This document shows positions 15,967 through 24,596 of a stretch of DNA of 64,000 nt, piece by piece. The notes beneath the pieces were generated by a model, which saw nothing but the letters and a program-made list of their open reading frames with translations, had not been told where the DNA came from and did not search any database. How positions within the stretch are numbered: the first letter of the stretch is position 1; the number at the start of each line of letters is the position of its first letter. The translations under genes and the position numbers were made by a program. The DNA lies in contig JAEYRU010000231.1 in the NCBI GenBank assembly GCA_023435335.1, positions 1-64,000 of the forward strand, given 5' to 3'. This DNA is from Pseudomonadota bacterium. GTDB lineage: Bacteria > Pseudomonadota > Alphaproteobacteria > Rhizobiales > Rhizobiaceae.

Positions 15967-18150
15967 TCAGTCCGCGCCGCGCGCGATCATCCCCGGGGAG
16001 GCGAGGCGCCGCTGGTAGAGGAACACCCCGAGCCCGATGCCAAATCCGGCGATGTCGGACAGCCAGCCGCCCTTGATCATGGCGAGTGCGCCAACAAGCA
16101 GGATCAGTCGCAGCACCACGTTGATCGGCCCGAAGAACCACGCCTGCACGGCCGCAGCCAACAGGTAGATGCCGACGCCCGCCGTCACGAACACGTGCAG
16201 GATGTCCGTCCAATCGCCCTGCATGAGCAGCGCTTGCGAGTAGAAGAACATGAACGGCACCACAAAGGCGGCGAGGCCGAACTTGAAGCTCTCCACCGAG
16301 GTGCGCATCGGATCTGAACCCGCCAGCGCGGCTCCTGCATAGGCCGCCAGCGCGACCGGCGGCGTGATTGCCGACATCACCGCGTAGTAGAACACGAAGA
16401 AATGCGCGGTCAGCACCGGTATGCCGAGCGCCACCAGTCCGGGCGCGACCACCGCGGCGGCCACCGCGTAGGCGGCGGTCGTCGGCATGCCCATGCCCAA
16501 GATGATCGAAATGCACATCGCGAAGAAGAGGGCCAGCAACTGGTTCTGCTCGGCAATCGTCAGCAGCAGGGTCGAGAAGCGCGCGCCTACGCCTGTCAGC
16601 GCGATGACGCCTACGATGATGCCGGCGGCCGCGCAGACGGCGACGAGTTGGAGGGACATGCGCGCGGCGAGGTCCAGCGCCTTGCCGAACGCCACGGGTC
16701 CCATGCGGTTGGGCGTCAGCCAACTCACCACAGCCGCGGATATCATCGCCAGCGTGCCGGCGCGGATGACCGAGTAGCCCGCGAACAGCGCGTAGATCAG
16801 GATGATGATGGGTATGAAGAGGTAGACCTGTTTCAGCAGTTCCTTGAATACCGGCAATTCCTCCTTCGGCAGCCCCTTCATGCCCAGCCGCGTCGCCTGC
16901 AGGTCGACCATGAAATAGACCGAGGCGAAATAGAGGATCGATGGGATGATCGCTGCAATGACGATGTCGGTGTACGGGATGCCGGTCACCTCGGCCATGA
17001 TGAAGGCGCCGGCGCCCATGATCGGCGGCATGATCTGCCCGCCGGAGGAGGCGGCAGCTTCGATCGCGCCGGCGCTCCGCTTTGGATAGCCGACCTTCTT
17101 CATCAGGGGGATGGTGAGCGAGCCGGTAGAGACGACATTGCCGGCCGAGGTGCCGTTGATCATGCCCATCAGGCCGGAGGCGAAGACGGCCACCTTGGCC
17201 GGCCCGCCGCGCGCCCGGCCGGCCGCCGCGAAAGCGAAATTGACGAAATAGTCGCCGACCTTCGAGGCCTGAAGGAAAGCGGCGAAGGTGATGAACAGGA
17301 TGATGTAGGTGGATGACACCGCGATCGGGTCGCCGAGAACGCCCTGGTCGGTGAAGAGATAGGTAAAGAAACGCCGAGCATCGTAGCCTCGATGCGTCAG
17401 GAAGCCCGGCAGGTACGGTCCGACGAAGGAGTAGGCGATGAAGATGCCCGCGATCGCCACCAGCGCCAGGCCAGCCACCCGCCGCGTTACCTCGAGAATG
17501 AGGATGATGCCGGTGAGGGCGGCGTAGAAATCGCCGGGCTGGGCAAGCGCCGTCCCTGCGCGCAGCCTTATGGGGCCGACGTTGAAAAGTATGTAACCGA
17601 GGACGGCGATCGCCGCGATGCCGAGCAGCCAGTCGTTCCATGGCACGCGACCGGGATCGCGCATGGGAAAGAACCAGCCGGCGAAGACCGCCGCCAGTGT
17701 CCCGACCAGCAGTGGGATGCCGTAGGTTGAAAAGACGAAGCCGGCGGGCAGGGCGATACCCGCAACCCACCAGCCGCCCCAAGCCCAGGCAATCATGGCT
17801 GCGCCGTAGCCGACCCCTGCGACCCCTAGAGCCATCAGCGGCCATTCCAGCGGGTTGCGCGACCTGGCGGCTGCGCCTTCGGCGACGAGGTCGCTGGAGG
17901 AATAGACGAGAAAACCCAGGAAGAGCCCGCCGCACAGATGCAGCATGCGGTAGGTCCAGGGTTCAAGCGGGTAAAGGTTCATCACCGCCACATGGAAGGC
18001 CGTGTAGATGATGGCCATGGCGGTGATCGCGCGGGCAAGGTTGCCGGCATGAACGCGCTGGTTCGTGGCCAGCGGCTCGTCGTCGACGCCGCTCGCGATG
18101 ACCGGCGAACCGCCCGCGGCCGCCGGCGTCCTATCCCCCAGATCCGACAT
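15967..18150 (-). CDS. TRAP transporter permease, fused 4TM/12TM subunits
   Basis: The 727-residue protein fuses the small (DctQ-like) and large (DctM-like) TRAP membrane subunits, the form that pairs with TAXI-type binding proteins. The N-terminal part carries about five hydrophobic segments. The DctM part has GLMGMINGTSAGNVVSTGSL, AASSGGQIMPPIMGAGAFIM and a later GMGMPTTAAYA re-entrant-loop motif, typical of this class. The start at 18150 has GGAGG six bases upstream. It follows the TAXI receptor gene across a strong hairpin. Uptake is driven by ion gradients; C4-dicarboxylates or amino acids are common ligands, but none is specified here. Confidence 0.92.
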   Translation of the reverse strand: MSDLGDRTPAAAGGSPVIASGVDDEPLATNQRVHAGNLARAITAMAIIYTAFHVAVMNLYPLEPWTYRMLHLCGGLFLGFLVYSSSDLVAEGAAARSRNPLEWPLMALGVAGVGYGAAMIAWAWGGWWVAGIALPAGFVFSTYGIPLLVGTLAAVFAGWFFPMRDPGRVPWNDWLLGIAAIAVLGYILFNVGPIRLRAGTALAQPGDFYAALTGIILILEVTRRVAGLALVAIAGIFIAYSFVGPYLPGFLTHRGYDARRFFTYLFTDQGVLGDPIAVSSTYIILFITFAAFLQASKVGDYFVNFAFAAAGRARGGPAKVAVFASGLMGMINGTSAGNVVSTGSLTIPLMKKVGYPKRSAGAIEAAASSGGQIMPPIMGAGAFIMAEVTGIPYTDIVIAAIIPSILYFASVYFMVDLQATRLGMKGLPKEELPVFKELLKQVYLFIPIIILIYALFAGYSVIRAGTLAMISAAVVSWLTPNRMGPVAFGKALDLAARMSLQLVAVCAAAGIIVGVIALTGVGARFSTLLLTIAEQNQLLALFFAMCISIILGMGMPTTAAYAVAAAVVAPGLVALGIPVLTAHFFVFYYAVMSAITPPVALAAYAGAALAGSDPMRTSVESFKFGLAAFVVPFMFFYSQALLMQGDWTDILHVFVTAGVGIYLLAAAVQAWFFGPINVVLRLILLVGALAMIKGGWLSDIAGFGIGLGVFLYQRRLASPGMIARGAD

Positions 18151-18181
18151 CGTCTCCTCCCGTGAAACCGCCGGCAGCGCA

Positions 18182-18205
18182 GGAGGCGCGGTCTTCCGCG
18201 CCTCC
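18182..18205 (-). terminator. Intercistronic hairpin between TAXI receptor and TRAP permease
   Basis: A perfect 10-bp stem (GGAGGCGCGG / CCGCGCCTCC) with a 4-base loop lies 17 bases after the receptor stop on the minus strand. There is no T-tract. It probably stabilises the upstream mRNA or reduces read-through so that receptor exceeds permease. Confidence 0.5.
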
Positions 18206-18222
18206 ACGCTCGTTGATGCGCC

Positions 18223-19200
18223 TTACTGGCCCTTCAGTTCGTCCGGTATGGCGATGCCCTTTTCCTCGTAGTAGCGCACTGCGCCCGGATGGTACGGAAG
18301 GAAGGTGTTCTTGTCGACGTTGTCGGCCACGGTCTCGGCCGCGGTCGCATGGATCGACTTCATCTTGTCGTTGTTCTCCATCACCAGCTTGGTGATCTCA
18401 TAAGCGAGGCTTTCCGGCATGTCGGAATGCGCGACCGCGAAGTTCCACAACGCAACGGTCTGCTGCGCGTCGGGGAAGCCCTCATAGAGACCGCCCGGCA
18501 CTTCGAAGCCGGCGAGTTCAGGCCGCTGCGACAAGATTTCCTGCTGCTGCTCGGGCGTGAAGCCGAAGATGTTCACCGGGTTCTCGGCCGCGATCTGTGC
18601 GAAAGCCGCGATCGGCACGCCGGCTGCGAAAGCGAAAGCATCGATCAGGCCGTCCTTCACCTGGCCAACGGCGTCGTTCGCGCCGGAGAAGCTGACGTCG
18701 GGGCTGACACCCGCGATCTCGAAGAAGCGCGGCCAGTAGGTCGCTGCCGTGCCACCGGCGGGGCCGACAGACACGCGCTTGCCGTCGAGATCGGCCACGT
18801 TGGCGATGCCAGACGACTTGAGCGCCACGACCTGGAAGGGCGTCTGGTACATCGGGAACAGGGCGCGCAGGCTCTTGTGCTCGACGCCCGGCGCAAGCTC
18901 GCTGGTTCCCGTCCAGGCCTCATAGGCCGGGCCCATCGTCACGAGGCCGACCTGGTGGTCGCCGGTCTCGACCAGGGTGGCATTCTGTACCGGGCCGCCG
19001 GTCACTTCAGCGGATGCGTTGATGCCCAGTTCGCTGGAGATCAGGCCGGCAAGTCCGGTCCCATAGATGAAGTAGGTGCCTCCCTGGCTGGCTGTGCCGA
19101 CCGTCAGGCTGGAGGGCCAGCCCTCACGATCCTGGGCAAAGGCGGGACCGGCAAAGGCGAGCGCCGCGACGTTTAGCGCGGCAATGGCAAGCATACGCAT
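18223..19200 (-). CDS. TAXI-family TRAP solute receptor
   Basis: The 325-residue protein has a signal peptide (MRMLAIAALNVAALAFAGPAFAQ) and the TAXI signature GTASQGGTYFIYGTGLA near residues 34-50. Later it has SVGPAGGTAATYWPRFFE and a helix-rich C-terminal lobe. TAXI receptors bind small solutes in the periplasm and hand them to fused TRAP permeases. The start at 19200 is chosen because GGAGG lies nine bases upstream and the signal peptide begins there. A 237-base gap separates it from the response regulator gene, so it likely has its own regulated promoter. Confidence 0.92.
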   Translation of the reverse strand: MRMLAIAALNVAALAFAGPAFAQDREGWPSSLTVGTASQGGTYFIYGTGLAGLISSELGINASAEVTGGPVQNATLVETGDHQVGLVTMGPAYEAWTGTSELAPGVEHKSLRALFPMYQTPFQVVALKSSGIANVADLDGKRVSVGPAGGTAATYWPRFFEIAGVSPDVSFSGANDAVGQVKDGLIDAFAFAAGVPIAAFAQIAAENPVNIFGFTPEQQQEILSQRPELAGFEVPGGLYEGFPDAQQTVALWNFAVAHSDMPESLAYEITKLVMENNDKMKSIHATAAETVADNVDKNTFLPYHPGAVRYYEEKGIAIPDELKGQ

Positions 19201-19437
19201 GGTGATTTCCTCCCTGCATGCGGAATGACCTCGAGTCGGTCGCAGATCGCACAGACAGCGCGAACACGACGAACTCACTAGACGTAGTGGCGTCGGGCGG
19301 ACCGCTTTCAACCGCCGCCGCCAAAAAAGATACAGTGGCAATGCAAATCGCGGCGCAGATGGGTGGAAAAGGTGACAAATGCCGGTCGATGTGTGTCGGA
19401 TACTGCACATTGCCGGTATCCGCGACCGGCGGAAGCC

Positions 19438-20772
19438 TCACTCGTGCTTGCCGAGGCCGTATCGCTGCATCTTCTCGTACAGCGTCTTCCGGGAGATGCC
19501 GAGCGCTTCATAAACGGGCTTGAGCCCGCCTGCGCTGTTGCGGATGGCGCCCGAGATCACGGATTTTTCGAAGGCGGCGACGCGCTGGGCTAAAGTCATG
19601 CCGGGGTGAGTGTCGGGAAGCAGAGCATCCCCGGAGCTTGAATCGAGACCTAGCACGAACCTGTCCGCTGCATTGCGCAATTCACGGACATTTCCCGGCC
19701 AGGTCCTATGCGCGAGTCCTGCGAGAACCTCCGGCGGAACTTCCATGCTTTCGCGCCGATAGCGGGCCGAAGCCTCAGCGACGAGCTGCAGGAAGAGGAG
19801 CGGGATGTCCTCGCGGCGCTGGTCGAGCGGAGGCATTTTGAGGGTCACGACCGCCAGCCGATAGAGCAGGTCGGCGCGGAATCGTCCGGCCGCCACCTCT
19901 GCCTCAAGGTCGACCTTGCTGGTGGCGATGAAACGCACATCAAGCGGCACCGCCTCGTTGGAACCAAGCCGGGTAATCACGCGCTCCTCGATGACGCGAA
20001 GCAGCTTCGCCTGCAGGGCGAGCGGCATCGAGCTGATCTCGTCGAGCAGGACGGTGCCGCCCCGCGCATGCTCGAATTTGCCGTAGCGTGGCCGCAGCGC
20101 GCCCGCGAATGCGCCCGCCTCGTGGCCAAAGAGCTCGCTCTCGATCAGGGCTTCGGGCAGCGCGGCGCAGTTGATCGCGACCAGCGGTCGAGCGGCGCGG
20201 GAGCTGGAGTCATGCAGGGCGCGCGCGGCAACCTCCTTCCCAGTGCCGGTATCGCCTACGATGAGCACGTCGGCATCGGTGGCGGCCAGAGCCCGCAACT
20301 GATAGCGCAGGTCGATCATCGCCTGGACGCGGCCGGGCAGACGCGCCTCGATGTCGTCGCGACGGCCAGCCGCCGCGCGCAAGCGACGGTTCTCCAGGAT
20401 CAGGGAGCGGCGATCGGCTGCTCTTGTCACAACATCGGTCAGGTGCTGCGCCTTGAAGGGCTTTTCTATGAAATCGTAGGCGCCTTCGCGCATGGCGCGC
20501 ACGGCAAGCTGGACGTCCGCATGGCCGGTGACCAGGATTACCGGAACGTCCGGGTCGATCTCCCGGATGCGGCCCATCAGTGTCATGCCGTCCATTCCGG
20601 GCATGCGGATATCGGTAACGACCACACCGCTGAAGCCGTACCCGACCGTTTCCAGAGCCGGCTCGCCTGCGGCGAGGGCAGAAACGTCGAAGCCCGCCAG
20701 CTCCAGCGTCTGCGCGGCGGAAATACGCAGATCCTCCTCGTCGTCGACGAGGAGCACGCGCGCCGGCGTCAC
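19438..20772 (-). CDS. Sigma-54-type response regulator (DctD/NtrC-like) with GAFAGA motif
   Basis: The 444-residue protein has a receiver domain (acidic pocket DDEED at 10-14, phospho-acceptor Asp54, Lys104 in EKPF), an AAA+ domain (Walker A GDTGTGKE at 173-180, Walker B GTVLLDEI) and a C-terminal Fis-type helix-turn-helix ending ISRKTLYEKMQRYGLGKHE. The sigma-54 contact loop reads GAFAGA (220-225): alanine replaces the conserved threonine of GAFTGA. It overlaps the upstream kinase gene by 4 bases and precedes the TRAP genes, which it probably controls. Whether it still activates sigma-54 promoters is uncertain. Confidence 0.9.
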   Translation of the reverse strand: MTPARVLLVDDEEDLRISAAQTLELAGFDVSALAAGEPALETVGYGFSGVVVTDIRMPGMDGMTLMGRIREIDPDVPVILVTGHADVQLAVRAMREGAYDFIEKPFKAQHLTDVVTRAADRRSLILENRRLRAAAGRRDDIEARLPGRVQAMIDLRYQLRALAATDADVLIVGDTGTGKEVAARALHDSSSRAARPLVAINCAALPEALIESELFGHEAGAFAGALRPRYGKFEHARGGTVLLDEISSMPLALQAKLLRVIEERVITRLGSNEAVPLDVRFIATSKVDLEAEVAAGRFRADLLYRLAVVTLKMPPLDQRREDIPLLFLQLVAEASARYRRESMEVPPEVLAGLAHRTWPGNVRELRNAADRFVLGLDSSSGDALLPDTHPGMTLAQRVAAFEKSVISGAIRNSAGGLKPVYEALGISRKTLYEKMQRYGLGKHE

Positions 20773-22613
20773 TCGGCGGCCTCCACCGCGGGCTCAGCGG
20801 GGTCCACAGCTCCGTCGAGAATGACCTTGAACAGGGCGCCGCCCTCCGGGTGGTTCTCTATCGTCAGCGTCCCACCGAAATCCTTGACGATGTTATAGGT
20901 AATAGACAGTCCGAGGCCCAGGCCCTTTCCGACGCCCTTGGTGGTGAAGAAGGGATCGAATATGCGTTCGGCGACCGAAGCCGGGACGCCGGAGCCGCGG
21001 TCGCGCACCGAGAGCGTCACCTTGCCCTGGGAGGAGCGGGCCACAAGATCGATCGTGCGGTCGGGCAACCCATCCACGGCGTCGGCTGCATTGGCGATCA
21101 GATTGACCAATACCTGCTGCAGCCGGACTACGCCGGCGGTCACCACGGGCGACGGCTCGCCAAGGTCGATGCGGAGTTCAGCGCCAGCGGCCTTCAGCCG
21201 CCAGTCCACGATCTCCAGCGTGTCGCGAACCACCTCGGCCACGGATACCCGGGCCAGCTTCTCGTTGGGCTTGCGTGCGAAATTGCGCAGATGCCGGGCG
21301 ATGGACGCCATGCGCTCTGTCAGGCTGGATATGCGCAGCATGTTGGCGCGCGCGTCGGGCACGCGACCCCGATCGATCAGGGTCGCGGCATTGTCCGCAT
21401 AGGTCCGGACCGCCGTCAGCGGCTGGTTGAACTCATGGCTGAGCGCCGCCGCCATCTGCCCGAGCGCGGCGAGCTTGCCGGCCTGGATGAGGTCGGCCTG
21501 TGTCTGGCGCAAACGGATTTCCGTGGCAGTGCGTTCGGCAACCTCGGTCGCTAGGCGGCGGTTGGCCTCTGCAAGATCGGCAGTCCGCTCTTCGACACGG
21601 TGCTCCAGCTGTTCGCGGGCGCTGCGCTGCAGCTCCATGCGCTCTGCGAGCCGGGCGCGGCGCTGCAGGACGATCGCAGTTGCGAGCATAGCAAGGGCAA
21701 TCAGCAAGAAGGCGCCTGCCACGCGGACGCGTGCCGAGAGATATAGTGGCGCAGTGTCGAGGAGGACCTTCACGGTCCACTCGGCCTCCGGCATGTGCTC
21801 CTCAATCACCAAGTACTCCGACGCCTCCGCGCCGCTTCCGATCGTCATAAGACCGTATCTGTCGCGGTAGACGGAACGCTCGACCGGCAGTTCGCGCAAG
21901 GTGGCGTTAGCGTAGCGGCGCGAATTCTCGGTTCGCGCAAGGCGATCAGGCGTTAGGGCCAGCAGGCCTGTGTAGAGCCAGTCCTTGCGGCTGGTCATGA
22001 AGACGATGCCCTCGGGATCCGAGATCACGAGCTCGTAGTCGCCGCCCGACCAGGAGGCTTCGATGGGCTCGATATCCACTTTGACGACGACAACTCCGGC
22101 GATGCTGTTCTCCAGCCGCACCGGCGAGGCAAAGTAGTAGCCGCGCTTGAGCGAGGTCGTTCCAAGCGCGAAGAAGCGGCCCTGTCCGCCAGCGAGCGCG
22201 TCCTGGAAATAGGGCCGGTAAGAAAAGTTCTCGCCGACGAAGCTGGCGGCTCCGTCATGATTGCTGGCGGCAATCGTTTCGCCGTCCGGCATCATCACGT
22301 AGATGTCGGACGATTCCAGCTCGGAGTTGATCGCCTTGAGATAGCCGTTGATCGCGGCGCGCCGTTGCGGCGTGGGGTCGGTCACCAGTTCCCTGATGTG
22401 GTCGTAATCGGCGATCAGCCGCGGGAGAGACTCATAGCGACGCATGTGGCCGCGCAGAGCCAATACAGCGAGCCGAAGGGTGCTCTGGCCGCGCGCCGAG
22501 GCCTCCTCCAGGGCGTTCTGGGTAGCATAGGGGCTGCCGAAGACAAGGATTGCCGCCGTTACCGCGGCGAGAAGCAGCGCCGCCGCAATACGTCCCGCCC
22601 TGCCGGACAGCAA
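20769..22613 (-). CDS. Membrane sensor histidine kinase, DctB-like
   Basis: The product (about 614 residues) has a first membrane helix near the N-terminus (IAAALLLAAVTAAILVFG) and a periplasmic sensor of about 250 residues resembling the double-PAS/Cache region of DctB. A second membrane helix (AFLLIALAMLATAIVL), a coiled linker, a histidine box (LSHEFNQPLTAVR, His near 393) and the HATPase boxes NLIANAADAVDG and FTTKGVGKGLGLGLS follow. The frame is open further upstream to a TTG at 22700, but that interval contains a TATAAT promoter. The TTG at 22613 has a GAAGG site and keeps the whole first helix, so I prefer it; GTG codons at 22649 or 22658 are alternatives. Confidence 0.88.
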   Translation of the reverse strand: MLSGRAGRIAAALLLAAVTAAILVFGSPYATQNALEEASARGQSTLRLAVLALRGHMRRYESLPRLIADYDHIRELVTDPTPQRRAAINGYLKAINSELESSDIYVMMPDGETIAASNHDGAASFVGENFSYRPYFQDALAGGQGRFFALGTTSLKRGYYFASPVRLENSIAGVVVVKVDIEPIEASWSGGDYELVISDPEGIVFMTSRKDWLYTGLLALTPDRLARTENSRRYANATLRELPVERSVYRDRYGLMTIGSGAEASEYLVIEEHMPEAEWTVKVLLDTAPLYLSARVRVAGAFLLIALAMLATAIVLQRRARLAERMELQRSAREQLEHRVEERTADLAEANRRLATEVAERTATEIRLRQTQADLIQAGKLAALGQMAAALSHEFNQPLTAVRTYADNAATLIDRGRVPDARANMLRISSLTERMASIARHLRNFARKPNEKLARVSVAEVVRDTLEIVDWRLKAAGAELRIDLGEPSPVVTAGVVRLQQVLVNLIANAADAVDGLPDRTIDLVARSSQGKVTLSVRDRGSGVPASVAERIFDPFFTTKGVGKGLGLGLSITYNIVKDFGGTLTIENHPEGGALFKVILDGAVDPAEPAVEAAE

Positions 22614-22670
22614 CTTCGTTCGGCCTTCTCGCGCCAACTCCGGCTCCACGCCATACACGATCGAGCCGGT

Positions 22671-22700
22671 ATTATAGGCGCTGGCGCGATGGCGGCACAA
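22671..22700 (-). promoter_or_regulatory. Sigma-70-type promoter of the sensor kinase gene
   Basis: On the minus strand, TTGTGC is followed after 18 bases by a perfect TATAAT. It lies in the divergent space between the kinase gene and the adenine deaminase gene, about 60 bases before the preferred kinase start. Confidence 0.5.
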
Positions 22701-22778
22701 TCTTTCGCGCCGGCTGCCGATCGGAACTGGTCAAATCTCCCGCGCCTTGGCACATTCGCCGCGAAAAGGAGTACTTGC

Positions 22779-24590
22779 ATGGCGAAATCGAACGTGGCGG
22801 TTGGACCGAAGCCCTGGGTGAAGGTCGCGACGCATCTGGTGGATGTTGCCATGGGGCGCGCTCCGGCCGACCTTGTGGTGCGGAACGGCCGCTGGGTGAA
22901 CGTGCATTCGGGCGAGATCATCCCCGGAACCGACCTCGCGATCGCGGAGGGGCGGTTCGCCTATTGCGGGCCAGACGCCAGCCATTCAATCGGCAAGGGC
23001 ACCAAGGTGGTGGACGCCGGCGGCCGCTATCTCGTGCCGGGCCTGTGCGACGGGCACATGCATGTCGAGAGCGGCATGGTGACGGTGACCGAGTTCTGCC
23101 GCGCCGTCATCCCGCACGGGACCACGTCGATGTTCATCGATCCGCACGAGATCGCCAACGTTCTGGGGCTCGAGGGCGTCCGGCTGATGCATGACGAGGC
23201 AGCAGCGATGCCGATCAACGTCTATGTGCAGATGCCGTCCTGCGTGCCCTCAGCGCCCGGGCTAGAGAACGCCGGCGCGGAGATCACGCCGCCGGACGTG
23301 GCGGAGGCGATGAGCTGGCCGCAGATCATCGGGCTGGGCGAGGTGATGAACTTCCCGGGCGTGGCGGCCAACGACCCGACCATGGTCGGCGGCATCAGGG
23401 AGACAGTCAGGGCGGGCAAGACCGTCGGCGGCCACTATGCCTCGCCGGATCTGGGGCTGCCGTTCCACGGATACGTCGCCGGCGGCCCCGAGGACGATCA
23501 CGAGGGCACACGCGCGGAGGACGCCATCGCGCGCGTGCGCCAGGGCATGAAGGCGATGCTGCGGCTCGGCTCGGCCTGGTACGACGTCGCCAGCCAGATC
23601 AAGGCGGTGACGGAGTTGGGGCTCGACCCGCGCAATTTCATCCTGTGCACCGACGATAGCCATTCCGGGACGCTGGTGAACGACGGCCACATGGACCGCG
23701 TGGTGCGCCACGCCATCGCGCAGGGGCTGAAGCCGGTGACGGCGATCCAGATGGCGACGATCAACACGGCGCAACATTTCCGGCTGGAGCGCGAGCTCGG
23801 CTCCATCACGCCGGGCCGGCGGGCCGATTTCCTGCTGGTATCCAATCTCGCGGAACTGACCATCGACGAGGTTTTCGCGCGCGGCGTGCGGCTGGCGCAA
23901 GCCGGACGGCTGGGCGCGGACATCCCAGCTTGCGCGTATCCGGCGTCGGCCAAGGACACGGTCAGGCTCGGAAAACGGCTCTCGGCATCGGATTTCGACA
24001 TCCCGGCTCCTCAGGGGGCGAACGAGGTGCGGGTGCGTGTGATCGGCGTGATCGAGAACCAGGCGCCGACCAAGGCTTTGGAAGCCGATCTCCCGGTGAA
24101 GGACGGGATGGTCGAAATGGACCGCCGCAACGATATCTGCCAGATCGCGCTGGTGGAGCGGCATCGCGGAACGGGGGCTGTCACGAATGGCTTCGTATCC
24201 GGCTTCGGCTACATGAAGGACTGCGCCATGGCCTCGACCGTGGTGCATGATTCACACCACATGATCGTGGTGGGCACCAACAAGGCAGACATGGCGGCGG
24301 CCGCCAACATCCTCGGCAAGGTGGGCGGCGGCGTGGTGATGGTTTCCGGCGGCAAGCAGCTTGCGCTGGTGGAAATGCCGATCGCCGGCCTGATGTCGGA
24401 CGAGCGGGCCGAAATAGTGGCCGAGAAGGCGGCGATGCTGACCGAGGCGATGCGGCAGATGGGTTGCACGCTCAACAACGCTTACATGCAGCACTCGCTG
24501 CTGGCGCTGGTGGTGATCCCCGAACTGCGCATTTCGGACGCGGGCATCATCGACGTCACCAAGTTCGCCAAGGTCGATCTTTTCGTATAG
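22779..24590 (+). CDS. ade: Adenine deaminase
   Basis: The 603-residue amidohydrolase matches adenine deaminase, which converts adenine to hypoxanthine and ammonia in purine salvage. Motifs in order are the metal site LCDGHMHVESG (near 89-99), DPHEIANVLG (near 123-132), the second-metal region with GGHYASPDLG and a later DDHEGT, and CTDDSH near residue 293. The C-terminal half carries the family-specific GFGYMKDCAMASTVVHDSHH region. AAGGAG before the ATG at 22779 supports the start. It is divergent from the sensor kinase gene and converges on trkH with only 6 bases between stops. GGHYAS instead of the common DGHAPG is a variant of the metal loop that keeps the histidine. Confidence 0.9.
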   Translation: MAKSNVAVGPKPWVKVATHLVDVAMGRAPADLVVRNGRWVNVHSGEIIPGTDLAIAEGRFAYCGPDASHSIGKGTKVVDAGGRYLVPGLCDGHMHVESGMVTVTEFCRAVIPHGTTSMFIDPHEIANVLGLEGVRLMHDEAAAMPINVYVQMPSCVPSAPGLENAGAEITPPDVAEAMSWPQIIGLGEVMNFPGVAANDPTMVGGIRETVRAGKTVGGHYASPDLGLPFHGYVAGGPEDDHEGTRAEDAIARVRQGMKAMLRLGSAWYDVASQIKAVTELGLDPRNFILCTDDSHSGTLVNDGHMDRVVRHAIAQGLKPVTAIQMATINTAQHFRLERELGSITPGRRADFLLVSNLAELTIDEVFARGVRLAQAGRLGADIPACAYPASAKDTVRLGKRLSASDFDIPAPQGANEVRVRVIGVIENQAPTKALEADLPVKDGMVEMDRRNDICQIALVERHRGTGAVTNGFVSGFGYMKDCAMASTVVHDSHHMIVVGTNKADMAAAANILGKVGGGVVMVSGGKQLALVEMPIAGLMSDERAEIVAEKAAMLTEAMRQMGCTLNNAYMQHSLLALVVIPELRISDAGIIDVTKFAKVDLFV

Positions 24591-24596
24591 CAGCGG

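Noticed and set aside
15920..17935. 671-codon frame on the same strand as the TRAP permease in another frame
   Set aside because: The permease frame has conserved TRAP motifs; the alternative translation is Arg/His/Gly-rich without domains.
19290..19303. Possible sigma-54 -24/-12 element upstream of the TAXI gene (GG-N10-GC on the minus strand)
   Set aside because: Only the minimal GG/GC dinucleotides match; the rest of TGGCACG and TTGC is poor, so it is not better than chance in GC-rich DNA.
22748..22763. TTGGCAC-like sigma-54 element before ade
   Set aside because: The -24 half is good, but the implied transcription start would fall after the ribosome binding site, so it could not drive normal ade translation.
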